From Candidatus Didemnitutus sp. (GTDB lineage: Bacteria > Verrucomicrobiota > Verrucomicrobiia > Opitutales > Opitutaceae), in assembly GCA_017991595.1 (NCBI GenBank), contig JAGOQJ010000004.1, forward strand, positions 167,959 to 231,958: a stretch of 64,000 nt of DNA, in the 5' to 3' direction. The translations under genes and the position numbers were made by a program. The notes under the pieces were generated by a model, which was not told where the DNA came from, did not search any database, and saw nothing but the letters and a program-made list of their open reading frames with translations. Positions 18,202 to 26,832 of the stretch are shown here, piece by piece (position 1 is the first letter of the stretch; each line of letters opens with the position of its first letter).

Positions 18202-18705
18202 TCACTCGCCGACGTGCAAATCCTCGCGCTCCGGCAACTCCAACCATTCCCTCGGCGGGCATCCAACCTCATCGAGCAACATCGTAAACCGGAACCTCGA
18301 TGGGTCCGGGCAATGCCATCCCAGCCATGTCGCGTCGGTTGTCACCAAGCGCGCCCGGTAGGGATTCATGAAGATGTAGATGCCGTATTCTTCGCTTGAG
18401 TCCGCGCTCCGCAGGCGATGCTCGAAAAAATCCCGCTGCCATGAGGCGTTCACATTGTGCAGCGAGGCTTTGGTCCGCACCTTGAATTTCGCCAAAACGC
18501 GCCCGAGCGTCAGACGCTCGCCCAGTTGGAAAAACCAGTGGAAGTGATCCGGCATGACCGTGGCCGCAAACGTAGCGGTATCGCCGGTAGCGTCAGATTC
18601 TTTCCAGTGCGCGCGAATCGCATGCGCAATCACAGGCACAGCCAGCACGGACTGGCGGCCGACGATGCATCCGGTCACGAAATACGCCGCACCCGGGACG
18701 GACAT
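18202..18705 (-). CDS. REP-associated tyrosine transposase (RAYT, Y1_Tnp family)
   Basis: A single-strand DNA transposase relative of IS200/IS605 TnpA. The 167-residue product has the catalytic HUH motif as HFH (54-56, in MPDHFHWFF), the FFEHRLRS segment (93-100) and the tyrosine helix EEYGIYIFMNPYRARLV, with Y107 or Y110 as nucleophile. It is flanked by identical REP hairpins. The frame stays open back to 18786, through REP copy 3; the ATG at 18705 is preferred because the RAYT-like sequence starts there and the upstream residues are REP-derived. All key catalytic residues look intact, so it may be active. Confidence 0.87.
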   Translation of the reverse strand: MSVPGAAYFVTGCIVGRQSVLAVPVIAHAIRAHWKESDATGDTATFAATVMPDHFHWFFQLGERLTLGRVLAKFKVRTKASLHNVNASWQRDFFEHRLRSADSSEEYGIYIFMNPYRARLVTTDATWLGWHCPDPSRFRFTMLLDEVGCPPREWLELPEREDLHVGE

Positions 18706-18748
18706 GCGCCCGGCATGGAGTGCGGAGTTTTTTCGCTGGCGGAACAAA

Positions 18749-18773
18749 GGGCGCAGCAAGACTGCGCCCCTAC
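18749..18773 (-). repeat. REP element, RAYT-linked family, copy 3
   Basis: Minus-strand copy of the same 25-nt hairpin, lying upstream of the RAYT start and inside the longest possible reading frame of that gene. Its 5' flank resembles that of copy 2. Confidence 0.85.
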
Positions 18774-18863
18774 AACCCAAGGGCAAAGAGGATTTCTCGA
18801 TCCGGCTCCTCGCCTCGCACTAGGACCGGACGCAGATTAGCCGCGACTCTTGCCAGCGCCTCG

Positions 18864-19256
18864 TCACCCGCCGGCGAACACCGGGCGGAAACCCGCCTCG
18901 CTCAGGATCGCCGCGATCTTGTCGCGCTGGTCGCCTTGGATCTCGATGTCGCCGTCCTTCACCGTGCCGCCGCAGCCGCACGCGTTGCGCATCTTTTTGC
19001 AGAGCGATTCCTTCTCGGGCAGCCCGATGCCGACGAACCCCGTCACCAGCGTCACCGTCTTGCCGCCGCGCCCGGCCGTCGTGCGCTTGATGTCGACGCG
19101 GCCACGGTTCTTGGCCGGCGCCGCGATCTGAATCTTGGCGGGCCCGCCCGCCGGAGCCTTGGGCAACGCGGGCAATCCGGTTCCGCTCAACGCGCCAAAC
19201 GGGTTCTGCCCCAGAGATTGACCGCCATCGGTCGGGATTTTGTTGCCGGTTGACAT
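18864..19256 (-). CDS. SUI1/eIF1-type translation factor (YciH-like)
   Basis: The 130-residue protein has a flexible Gly/Pro/Ala N-terminus and a SUI1 domain over its second half. Diagnostic segments are KTVTLVTGF, the GCGGTVKDGDIEIQG strand-loop and DKIAAILSEAGF. Bacterial relatives (YciH) can discriminate against poor initiation sites on the ribosome in vitro; the role in this lineage is not established. The start MSTGNKIPTD is preferred over an ATG 12 codons upstream that adds an unrelated stretch. It follows the 87-residue gene on the same strand after about 110 bases. Confidence 0.88.
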   Translation of the reverse strand: MSTGNKIPTDGGQSLGQNPFGALSGTGLPALPKAPAGGPAKIQIAAPAKNRGRVDIKRTTAGRGGKTVTLVTGFVGIGLPEKESLCKKMRNACGCGGTVKDGDIEIQGDQRDKIAAILSEAGFRPVFAGG

Positions 19257-19368
19257 CGGGTTCATGTGGCACGGAGAGCGCCGGGAATTCAAGCCGCAGT
19301 TCGTCGATCAAGGCGGTCCCGGCCACGGCGAGCAGCCTCCCGCGGACTCCGCCCGAGCCTTCCCAACC

Positions 19369-19632
19369 TCAGTGCCGATGCCCGCCGCCCCCGCAGCCTC
19401 CGGGCGGGCTCGCGGGTTGGGCAAAGCCGCTCTCGCCGCCAAGATACAACAGCGCCTTGGCATAACTCCGCCCCTCCAGAAAGTGCACCAGCTGGGGAGA
19501 CAACTCCGCCCGATGCGCCGCCAGCAAGGCCTCCAGCTGCGTGAGCGCGCCCGAGATCGCCGCCCCGTCGCCCCGCTTCACCGCCGCGTCGAATTCCTGC
19601 AAAGCCTGCCTGACCTGCGCTTGCGTAGACAT
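19369..19632 (-). CDS. Small hypothetical protein with Gly/His tail
   Basis: The 87-residue product is helical over about residues 1-65 (Ala, Leu and charged residues, with LVHFLEGRSYAKALLYLGG). It ends in a Gly-rich tail containing one Cys and two His (PPGGCGGGGHRH). That end could bind a metal or simply be flexible. I do not recognise the family. It is divergent from sucA across an AT-rich stretch (around 19645-19665) that probably contains promoters. Confidence 0.55.
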   Translation of the reverse strand: MSTQAQVRQALQEFDAAVKRGDGAAISGALTQLEALLAAHRAELSPQLVHFLEGRSYAKALLYLGGESGFAQPASPPGGCGGGGHRH

Positions 19633-19811
19633 ACGCCCGGAGCGTGTTTAAGTTTATTTAATGAGCAAGCCCCGGCGCATGAAACCGATTTTTTCCTCTA
19701 GCAACGCGCCCCAATACGGTTGAGTTGGCGAGGTGCCGGTGTTCGGTTCCACGTCCCCTGCCATAAACGGTCTTAATGCCCGCAACCGGCCGGTCTTCCC
19801 CTTCTGCCTCC

Positions 19812-22553
19812 ATGAATCCCGTGAACTTCTCCGAACGCGCCAACGCCGCGATCGTTGACGAGTATTATCAACGCTGGCTCGCCGATCCCGAGTCGGTCGA
19901 CGCCTCCTGGCGCGCCTTCTTCCAAGGCTTCACGCTCGGCGCCGATGGCCGCACGCTGGCCGGCGGCACCGCCGGCGCACCGGGCGAGTGCATTCCGAAG
20001 CAGTCGCAGGTCGACAGCCTCATCTACCACTACCGCGCCATCGGCCACGTCGACGCGCACCTCAACCCGCTGGCCGAAAAGCCCGCCCCGTCCAAGCGCC
20101 TCGCGCTTGAGGCCTTCGGTCTGAGCGAGGCGGACTTCGAGACGGAGTTCGAAGTCGGCCACTACCTCGGCGGCGGGCGCATGAAGCTGCGCGACATCGT
20201 CGCCTCCCTGCGCGAGACTTACTGCGGCAGCGTCGGCGTCGAATACGTCCACATCCAAGACACCGAGATCCGCCGCTGGCTGCAGGACCGCATGGAGCCG
20301 GCCCGGATGAAGCCCAAGTTCACCAAGGCGCAAAAGCTTCGCATCCTCCGCCGCCTGCACAAGGCGGAGCTGTTCGAGAAATTTCTCCACACGAAATACG
20401 TCGGCCAGAAGCGCTTCTCGCTCGAAGGCGGCGAGACGATCATCGCCGCGCTCGACGCCATCATCGACGCCTGTCCCGACCACGGGGTGAAGGAAATCGT
20501 CATGGGCATGGCCCACCGCGGCCGCCTCAACGTCCTCTGCTCCACGCTGCGCAAATCCTTCGACGAGCTCTTCGAAAAATTCTCGGAGAACTACATCCCC
20601 GACACCGTCGCCGGCGACGGCGACGTGAAATACCACCTCGGCTACGAGGCCGTCCTCAAGACCACCGGCGGCCAGACCGTCGAGGTGCGTCTCGCTCCCA
20701 ACCCCTCGCACCTCGAGATCGTCAACCCCGTCGTCGAGGGCAAGGCGCGCGCGCGGCAGCGCATCCGCAACGACCTCGAACGGCGCACCAGCGTCATGCC
20801 GCTCCTCATCCACGGCGACGCCGCGCTCGCCGGCCAGGGCATCGTGGCCGAGACGCTCAATTTCTCCCAGCTCCCCGGCTACCGCACCGGCGGCACCCTG
20901 CACTTCGTCATCAACAACCAGATCGGCTTCACCACCGACCCCCACGACTCGCGCTCCACGCGTTACTGCACCGATGTCGCGAAGATGATCGAGGCCCCGA
21001 TCTTCCATGTGAACGGCGACGACCCCGAGGCCGTCTGCTTCGTCGCGCAGCTCGCCCTTGAGTTCCGCGTCCAGTTCGGCCGCGACGTCTTCGTCGACAT
21101 GTATTGCTACCGCAAGCACGGCCACAACGAGACCGACGAGCCGTCCTTCACCCAGCCGCGCCTCTACAAACTCATCGCCGCCCACCCGCTCATCTCCGCC
21201 ATCTACACCGAGCAACTGACCCGCGAAGGCAGCGTCACCGTCGCCGAAGGCGACCGCATCAAGGCCGAATACACCGCCGCCCTCGAGGAGAACCTCGAGA
21301 AAGCCAAGGCCCGCGAAGCCACGCGCGCCGCCAAGCGCAAGGCCGAGCCGCACGCCGAGTTCAAGGGCTCCACCGCGGAGTTCCAGCCCAGTTACTCGTT
21401 CGCCAAGATCGAGACCAAGGTCAGCGCGAAGCTCATCGACCAGGTCTTCACCGGCCTCACGACGGTGCCCGAGACCTTCAAGGTCCACCCGAAGATCAAG
21501 CGCTTCATCGACACGCGCGCCGAGGCGCACAAACAGGGCGGCCCCTTCGACTGGGGCATGGGCGAAGCCCTCGCCTTCGGCACGCTCATGCTCGAAGGCA
21601 CCCCCATCCGCCTCAGCGGCCAGGATTGCGAACGTGGCACGTTCAGCCACCGCCACTCCGTCTGGAGCGACGTCGAGACCGGCGTGAAATACTCGCCCTT
21701 CAAGCACCTCGACCCGAAGCAGGCGCGCTTCTGCGTCTACAACTCTCTCCTCTCCGAGAACGCCGTGCTCGGCTTCGACTACGGCTACTCGCTCGACTAC
21801 CCCGACATGCTCAGCATCTGGGAGGCGCAGTTCGGCGACTTCGCCAACGGCGCGCAGGTCGTCATCGACCAGTTCCTCTCCAGCGGCGAATCGAAGTGGC
21901 AGCGCAACAGCGGCATCGTGCTCCTCCTCCCCCACGGCTACGAAGGCCAAGGGCCCGAGCACTCCAGCGCGCGCCTCGAACGCTTCCTCCAGCTCTGCGC
22001 CGAGGACAACATCCAAGTCGCCAACTGCACCACGCCTGCGCAGCTCTTCCACCTCCTGCGCCGCCAGGTGCGCCGAGATTTCCGCAAGCCGCTCGTCATC
22101 ATGTCGCCGAAGTCGCTCCTCCGCCACCCGGCCGCGACATCGCGCCTCGACGACTTCACCCAGGGTCAGTTCGACGAGATCCTCGACGACACCGTCGAGA
22201 AGGCCGAGCGCGTCATCCTCTGCTCCGGCAAGGTTTACTACGACCTCGTCGATTACCGCGAGAAGAACAAGGCCGCGACCACCGCCATCGTGCGTGTCGA
22301 GCAGCTTTATCCGCTGCACGCGAAGCGCCTCGCCGAACTCGCGAAGAAATACGCGAAGGCAAAACTCGTCTGGTGCCAGGAAGAACCCGAGAACGCCGGC
22401 GCCGGCCGCTGGATCATGCCGCAGCTCGAGGAGATCTTCGGCCGCAAGCCCGCCTACGCCGGACGTCCCGCCGCCGCCTCGCCGGCCGTCGGCCTGCTCG
22501 CCAAGCATCGCGCCCAGCTCGCCTCCTTCCTCAAGGACGCCTTCACGCTCTGA
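19812..22553 (+). CDS. sucA: 2-oxoglutarate dehydrogenase E1 component
   Basis: E1 decarboxylates 2-oxoglutarate with thiamine diphosphate and passes the succinyl group to lipoate on E2. The product (913 residues from this ATG) has the OGDH N-terminal segment (ANAAIVDEYYQRWL, which helps bind E2) and MGMAHRGRLNVL. It also has HGDAALAGQG, the VVDMYCYRKHGHNETDEP-type metal/ThDP region and the transketolase-like C-terminal half (RDCERGTFSHRHSV-like segment, YEGQGPEHSSAR). ATG 19812 starts the conserved N-terminus and is preferred over 19776. sucB and lpdA follow, giving a complete complex. Confidence 0.97.
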   Translation: MNPVNFSERANAAIVDEYYQRWLADPESVDASWRAFFQGFTLGADGRTLAGGTAGAPGECIPKQSQVDSLIYHYRAIGHVDAHLNPLAEKPAPSKRLALEAFGLSEADFETEFEVGHYLGGGRMKLRDIVASLRETYCGSVGVEYVHIQDTEIRRWLQDRMEPARMKPKFTKAQKLRILRRLHKAELFEKFLHTKYVGQKRFSLEGGETIIAALDAIIDACPDHGVKEIVMGMAHRGRLNVLCSTLRKSFDELFEKFSENYIPDTVAGDGDVKYHLGYEAVLKTTGGQTVEVRLAPNPSHLEIVNPVVEGKARARQRIRNDLERRTSVMPLLIHGDAALAGQGIVAETLNFSQLPGYRTGGTLHFVINNQIGFTTDPHDSRSTRYCTDVAKMIEAPIFHVNGDDPEAVCFVAQLALEFRVQFGRDVFVDMYCYRKHGHNETDEPSFTQPRLYKLIAAHPLISAIYTEQLTREGSVTVAEGDRIKAEYTAALEENLEKAKAREATRAAKRKAEPHAEFKGSTAEFQPSYSFAKIETKVSAKLIDQVFTGLTTVPETFKVHPKIKRFIDTRAEAHKQGGPFDWGMGEALAFGTLMLEGTPIRLSGQDCERGTFSHRHSVWSDVETGVKYSPFKHLDPKQARFCVYNSLLSENAVLGFDYGYSLDYPDMLSIWEAQFGDFANGAQVVIDQFLSSGESKWQRNSGIVLLLPHGYEGQGPEHSSARLERFLQLCAEDNIQVANCTTPAQLFHLLRRQVRRDFRKPLVIMSPKSLLRHPAATSRLDDFTQGQFDEILDDTVEKAERVILCSGKVYYDLVDYREKNKAATTAIVRVEQLYPLHAKRLAELAKKYAKAKLVWCQEEPENAGAGRWIMPQLEEIFGRKPAYAGRPAAASPAVGLLAKHRAQLASFLKDAFTL

Positions 22554-22610
22554 TCGCACTCACCCGCGCACTGCTCACCGCTCACTGCTGACCACTCACC
22601 ACTCTTCCCC

Positions 22611-23819
22611 ATGTCTATCGAAGTCAAAATTCCCCCGATGGGTGAATCCATCTCCTCCGGCATCCTCGCCAAGTGGCACGTCGCCCCTGGCGCCGTCGTG
22701 AAGAAGGATCAGGTCCTCTTCGAACTCGAGACCGACAAGATCACCTCCGAAGGCACCGCCGAAGCCGCCGGCCAAATTACGCTGCTCGTCGAACCCGGCA
22801 CCGAAGTGAAGATCGGCGCCGTCGTCGCCACGATCGACCCGAGCGTCACCGCCAGCGCCGCTCCGGCCGCGCCCGCCGAAAACGGCCCGGCCAAGAGCGA
22901 GCATGCCACCGCGCAGTCGCCCGCCGTGCGTCGCCTCGCCGCCGAGACCGGCATCGATCCCGCCACCGTCGCCGGCACCGGCAAAGCCGGCCGCGTGACC
23001 AAGGGCGACATGCTCGCCGCCACCGAGACCAAGCCCGCCGACAAGGGTGCGCCCGCCGCCGCGCCCGCGAAGCCGGCCGAAACCCCTTCGCCTCTCGCCC
23101 CTCGCCCTTCACCCGCGGCTGCGAAGCAGACGCGCGTGAAGATGACCAAGCTCCGCCAGACGATCGCCAACCGCCTCGTCGCCGCGCAGCACCAGGCCGC
23201 GATGCTCACCACGTTCAACGAAGCCGACATGTCGGCCATCATGGCGTTGCGCGCGAAGTATCAGGACGAGTTCACCAAGAAGAACGGCGTGAAGCTCGGC
23301 TTCATGTCCTTCTTCGTGAAAGCCGTCGTGCAGGCGCTCAAGGACGTCCCCGGCGTCAACGCGCAGATCGACGGCGACCACATCATCCAGAACCACTACT
23401 TCGACATCGGCGTCGCCGTCTCGACCGAGAAGGGCCTCATCGTCCCGGTCATCCGCGATTGCGACAAGAAGAGCATGGCCGAGATCGAGAAGGACATCGC
23501 CGAGGCCGCCAAGAAAGCCCGCGACGGCAAGCTCACCCTGCCCGACCTCGAGGGCGGCGTCTTCACGATCACCAACGGCGGCATCTTCGGCTCGATGATG
23601 TCCACCCCCATCCTGAACTCCCCGCAAAGCGCGATCCTCGGCATGCACGCCATCAAGGAGCGCCCGATCGCGGTGAACGGCCAGGTCGTCATCCGCCCGA
23701 TGATGTATCTCGCCCTCAGCTACGACCACCGCCTCGTCGACGGCAAGGAGTCGGTCACCTTCCTCGTGTCGGTGAAAAATTCCCTCGAAGACCCCGCCCG
23801 CCTCGTCCTCGGCGCCTAA
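22611..23819 (+). CDS. sucB: Dihydrolipoyl succinyltransferase, E2 of 2-oxoglutarate dehydrogenase
   Basis: E2 carries the lipoyl arm and transfers the succinyl group to CoA. The 402-residue protein has one lipoyl domain (1-75) with the lipoylated lysine K43 in [10 protein letters not shown]. An Ala/Pro-rich linker and a peripheral subunit-binding domain (about 100-137) follow, then the catalytic domain (about 175-402) ending with [10 protein letters not shown], whose histidine is catalytic. It lies 57 nt after sucA and 79 nt before lpdA. Its lipoyl group depends on lipoate enzymes such as LipB and LipA at 46-48 kb. Confidence 0.97.
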   Translation: MSIEVKIPPMGESISSGILAKWHVAPGAVVKKDQVLFELETDKITSEGTAEAAGQITLLVEPGTEVKIGAVVATIDPSVTASAAPAAPAENGPAKSEHATAQSPAVRRLAAETGIDPATVAGTGKAGRVTKGDMLAATETKPADKGAPAAAPAKPAETPSPLAPRPSPAAAKQTRVKMTKLRQTIANRLVAAQHQAAMLTTFNEADMSAIMALRAKYQDEFTKKNGVKLGFMSFFVKAVVQALKDVPGVNAQIDGDHIIQNHYFDIGVAVSTEKGLIVPVIRDCDKKSMAEIEKDIAEAAKKARDGKLTLPDLEGGVFTITNGGIFGSMMSTPILNSPQSAILGMHAIKERPIAVNGQVVIRPMMYLALSYDHRLVDGKESVTFLVSVKNSLEDPARLVLGA

Positions 23820-23898
23820 GCTAGGGTGATTGGTCAGAGGGCATGGGTCATCGGCCCACGCCCTCTGCCTTCAACCCATCACCCATCGCCCCTCACCC

Positions 23899-25302
23899 AT
23901 GACATCTTTCGATCTCATCGTCATCGGCGCCGGTCCCGGCGGCTACGTATGCGCCTTCCGCGCTGCGCAACTCGGCCTCAAGGTCGCGCTCGTCGACAAA
24001 CGCGCCGCGCTCGGCGGCACCTGCCTCAACGTCGGCTGCATTCCGAGCAAAGCCCTCCTCCACGCCACCGAGCACGTCGCGTGGGCCAAGCACCACGCCG
24101 CCGACTCCGGCATCAAGTTCGGCAGCGTCGAGGTCGACCTGACGCAGATGATGAAGAAGAAGGACGCCGTCGTGACCAAGCTCACGGGCGGCGTCGCGAT
24201 GCTCGCCAAGGGCCGCAAGATCACCGTCTTCACCGGCACCGCATCGTTCGTGTCCCCGACCGAGATCGAAGTCGCTCCCGTAGGCAGCGAGCTTGCTCGC
24301 GCCGAAAGCCAGCGCCTCACCGCGAAACACTTCGTCATCGCCACCGGCTCCGCGCCCGTCGAGCTGCCGTTCATGAAGTTCGACGGCGAGAGCGTCGTGT
24401 CGAGCGACCACGCCATCGCCTTCAAGGAAGTGCCAAAGAAACTCGTCGTGGTCGGCGGCGGCGTCATCGGCGTCGAACTCGGCTCCGTCTGGGCGCGCCT
24501 CGGCGCGGAGGTCACCGTCGTCGAGTTTCTGCCGAAGATCATCGCGACGTTCGACGACGACATCGTCCGCCAATTCACGCGCCTGATACAGAAACAGGGC
24601 CTGAAGATCGAAGTCGGCGCGAAAGTGACCGGCTATGCCAACGGCATTCTCACCGCCGAACGCGAAGGCCAGAAACTTGAGATCGCCGCCGACAAGGTGC
24701 TCGTCGCCGTCGGCCGCCGCCCCTACACCGACGGCCTCGGCCTCGACCAAGCCGGCGTCGAACTCGACGAGAAGAAGCGCGTAAAAGTCGACGACCACCT
24801 CCGCACGTCCGCGCAGAACATCTGGGCCATCGGCGACGTCATCGCCGGCCCGATGCTCGCGCACAAGGCCGAGGAAGACGGCGTCGCCGTCGCCGAATGG
24901 ATTGCCGGCAAGCCCGGCCACATCAACTGGGACCTCGTCCCCGGCATCGTTTACACGAATCCCGAAGTCGCCTCCGTCGGCCTCGGCGAGGACGAGGCGA
25001 AGAAGCGCGGTCTCGCGGTCAACGTCGGCAAGTTCAACTTCGCCGCCAACGGCCGCGCCATCGCCGCGGACGCGACGGACGGCTTCGTGAAGATCATCGC
25101 CGACGCGAAGACCGACAAAATTCTCGGCGCGCAGATCCTCGGGCACAACGCCGGCGAACTCATCAGCGAGATCGTCGCGCACATGGAATACGGCGGCAGC
25201 GCCGAGGACCTCGCGCGCACGATCCACGGCCACCCGACAATGAGCGAAGCCGTGAAGGAAGCCGCACTCGCGGTGAGCAAAAGCGCCCTCCACGCGCTGT
25301 GA
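23899..25302 (+). CDS. lpdA: Dihydrolipoyl dehydrogenase (E3)
   Basis: E3 reoxidises the lipoyl group with FAD and NAD+. The 467-residue protein has the FAD-binding GAGPGGYVCAF, the redox disulfide GGTCLNVGCIPSK (C42, C47), the NAD-binding VVGGGVIGVELGSVW, and the C-terminal HPTMSEA containing the catalytic His-Glu pair. The ATG at 23899 begins the FAD fold; an upstream start at 23830 only adds an unrelated stretch. Residues 128-135 (VGSELARA) are encoded by a GTAG-hairpin sequence resembling the REP elements nearby and look like an in-frame insertion in a surface region. Confidence 0.97.
   Translation: MTSFDLIVIGAGPGGYVCAFRAAQLGLKVALVDKRAALGGTCLNVGCIPSKALLHATEHVAWAKHHAADSGIKFGSVEVDLTQMMKKKDAVVTKLTGGVAMLAKGRKITVFTGTASFVSPTEIEVAPVGSELARAESQRLTAKHFVIATGSAPVELPFMKFDGESVVSSDHAIAFKEVPKKLVVVGGGVIGVELGSVWARLGAEVTVVEFLPKIIATFDDDIVRQFTRLIQKQGLKIEVGAKVTGYANGILTAEREGQKLEIAADKVLVAVGRRPYTDGLGLDQAGVELDEKKRVKVDDHLRTSAQNIWAIGDVIAGPMLAHKAEEDGVAVAEWIAGKPGHINWDLVPGIVYTNPEVASVGLGEDEAKKRGLAVNVGKFNFAANGRAIAADATDGFVKIIADAKTDKILGAQILGHNAGELISEIVAHMEYGGSAEDLARTIHGHPTMSEAVKEAALAVSKSALHAL
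24280..24303 (+). repeat. REP-like hairpin inside lpdA
   Basis: The sequence GTAG-GCAGCGAG-CTTG-CTCGCGCC starts with the GTAG foot shared by the other REPs and forms a GCGAG/CTCGC stem with imperfect lower pairs. Its 24 nt (8 codons) keep the lpdA frame. The stem sequence differs from the other families in the window. Confidence 0.5.
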
Positions 25303-25311
25303 TCTCATGAG

Positions 25312-25385
25312 GTAGGGCGAGTTCTCCGAACGAGCCGCCCACCCATCCTCGGCGCACACCGGCTCGTGCGGAGAACTCGCCCTAC
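25312..25385. repeat. REP pair (BIME), GTAG-GGCGAG family, copy A
   Basis: Two inverted 26-nt REP units (25312-25337 and 25360-25385) separated by 22 nt. The whole 74-nt block recurs at 26645-26718 with very few differences. It lies 9 nt after the lpdA stop and may protect or terminate the suc transcript. Confidence 0.82.
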
Positions 25386-25464
25386 CACCGCGCAGCTCAC
25401 TCGCGCGTCACCACGAACGCTCCTCGCTTGCCTGCGGCCGGCGTTTTCGTTGCTTTGCGCGCCC

Positions 25465-26523
25465 ATGTTCCACCTGTTCGTCCGTCTCGCCCTCCCCCTC
25501 GTCCTTCTTCTTCCCCTCACACTCAGCGCCCAGGACGCTGCCGCGAGGCCCGGCTACCTGACCGGGCGCGCCACCCGGGCCGACGGACGCCCACTTGGTG
25601 GCGTGCAGCTGCGAATCTTCGGCACCACCGACGCCGGCCAGCGTTCGAGCCTCGATTCCCGCACCAAGGCCGACGGCACGTTCTCCGTGCGCCTGCCGTC
25701 CGGCAATTTCAGCCTCCGCGACGCGATCTGGCCCGTGAACGTCGGCGGCCGCCCTTACCGCTTGCCGCTCTATTTGCGCGGAGAAGACAACAGCGACTTC
25801 GACTCCACGGAGGGCGCCACCGCGCAACTCGTATTGCGCATGTCCGGAAAAATCACCGCCGAGAAGCCCGACTCCGATGAAACGGCGTGGTTCGGCGGCA
25901 CCGTTGAACTCGAATGGATCGGCAGCGATGGACGCTCGGCGGACAAGCTGCCCGACAACGCGCAACTCGAAGTGCGCCTGACGCCCACGTCTCCGCTGTT
26001 TGACGGCACCCCGTCCGCGCCCGTCGTCCACACGCGGGCACTCAACTGGGCGCGAGCCAGCCGCATCATCAGCGATGTGCCGCTCGCGGACTACGAGGTT
26101 CGCGTGGTGCTCAAAACCGCCGCGCAAACCGCGCCGCTGCTCGTCGCCTCGCGCGAAAACATTTCGAGCGCCCAGCGCACGCCCCTCGGCGAGCAAGCGC
26201 CGATCCGCTTCGCACCGCGTTCGGGTTCCGCGTCGCTGCTGACGAGCAGCGGCGTCGAGAAATGCGTGCTGCAGGTCGTGGTCCCCGCCACGAGCCCGGC
26301 CGCAGGCACCACCGTCGCCACGACTCCGAACGAGGCGCCTCCCGCCGCGAACGCCGAGTGGAAAGTCGGTGCCCACCTCAACGTCCTGCGCTCGCCCTAC
26401 CTCGGCCAATGGCATCCCGGCACGATCAAGGCGATCAAGCCCGGTCTTTATCTGATCAAGTTCGACGCCTTCGGCGAAGAGCACAACGAGTGGGTCGACG
26501 CCTCGCGCTTGAAGCCGCTCTGA
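25465..26523 (+). CDS. Secreted protein with C-terminal Tudor-like domain
   Basis: The 352-residue product has a signal peptide (MFHLFVRLAL.. to LSAQ) and an N-terminal beta-rich region (about 28-110) that looks like a carboxypeptidase-regulatory or Ig-like fold (GYLTGRATRADGRPLGGVQL). An uncharacterised middle follows. The C-terminal segment of about 50 residues (WHPGTIKAIKPGLYLIKFDA, then EHNEWVDASRLKPL) has the aromatic-strand pattern of Tudor/agenet-type domains. The ATG at 25465 is chosen for the signal peptide. The gene is enclosed by two near-identical REP pairs. Function unknown. Confidence 0.7.
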   Translation: MFHLFVRLALPLVLLLPLTLSAQDAAARPGYLTGRATRADGRPLGGVQLRIFGTTDAGQRSSLDSRTKADGTFSVRLPSGNFSLRDAIWPVNVGGRPYRLPLYLRGEDNSDFDSTEGATAQLVLRMSGKITAEKPDSDETAWFGGTVELEWIGSDGRSADKLPDNAQLEVRLTPTSPLFDGTPSAPVVHTRALNWARASRIISDVPLADYEVRVVLKTAAQTAPLLVASRENISSAQRTPLGEQAPIRFAPRSGSASLLTSSGVEKCVLQVVVPATSPAAGTTVATTPNEAPPAANAEWKVGAHLNVLRSPYLGQWHPGTIKAIKPGLYLIKFDAFGEEHNEWVDASRLKPL

Positions 26524-26644
26524 CCGCCGCGCGAGCGCGCGACTGTGGCCGGCAGTCGAGGCCACCCGGCGCTGAGCGAGGCCGAGCAGTGAGCCACCCT
26601 CGCCGTCAGCATGCCAGCCCTCCACTCCCGCTGATCTCGAAGAG

Positions 26645-26718
26645 GTAGGGCGAGTTCTCCGAACGAGCCGCCCAGCCATCCTCGGCGCACACCGGCTCGT
26701 TCGGAGAACTCGCCCTGC
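26645..26718. repeat. REP pair (BIME), GTAG-GGCGAG family, copy B
   Basis: Same inverted pair as copy A (units 26645-26670 and 26693-26718). The spacer differs by one base, and the last foot reads GCAG instead of GTAG. The 309-base gap 26524-26832 holds this pair and otherwise no gene that I can see. Confidence 0.82.
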
Positions 26719-26832
26719 CCCACGCGCGCGACTTTGCCGCATGCGTCCTAGCATCCGGCCTTATCGTTGCGTCCTAGTCACGCTCCAGCATTGCCGCCGC
26801 GCCTTCCCGCGCGGCGTTCTAGTTTTCCTGCC

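Larger units (their letters stand above)
18107..18773. mobile_element. REP-RAYT locus
   Basis: A RAYT transposase gene on the minus strand is enclosed by three identical 25-nt REP hairpins (18107-18131 minus, 18176-18200 plus, 18749-18773 minus). Copies 2 and 3 also share about 14 nt of 5' flank. This is the standard layout of REP-associated tyrosine transposase loci, in which the enzyme recognises the GTAG foot and hairpin. Confidence 0.8.

Noticed and set aside
19773..22559. Minus-strand frame of 928 codons spanning sucA
   Set aside because: Exactly antisense to sucA and produced by GC codon bias; the sucA motifs are unmistakable.
21104..22591. Second-frame plus-strand ORF of 495 codons in sucA
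   Set aside because: Arg/Pro/Ala-rich frame shadow with no domain; sucA continues through.
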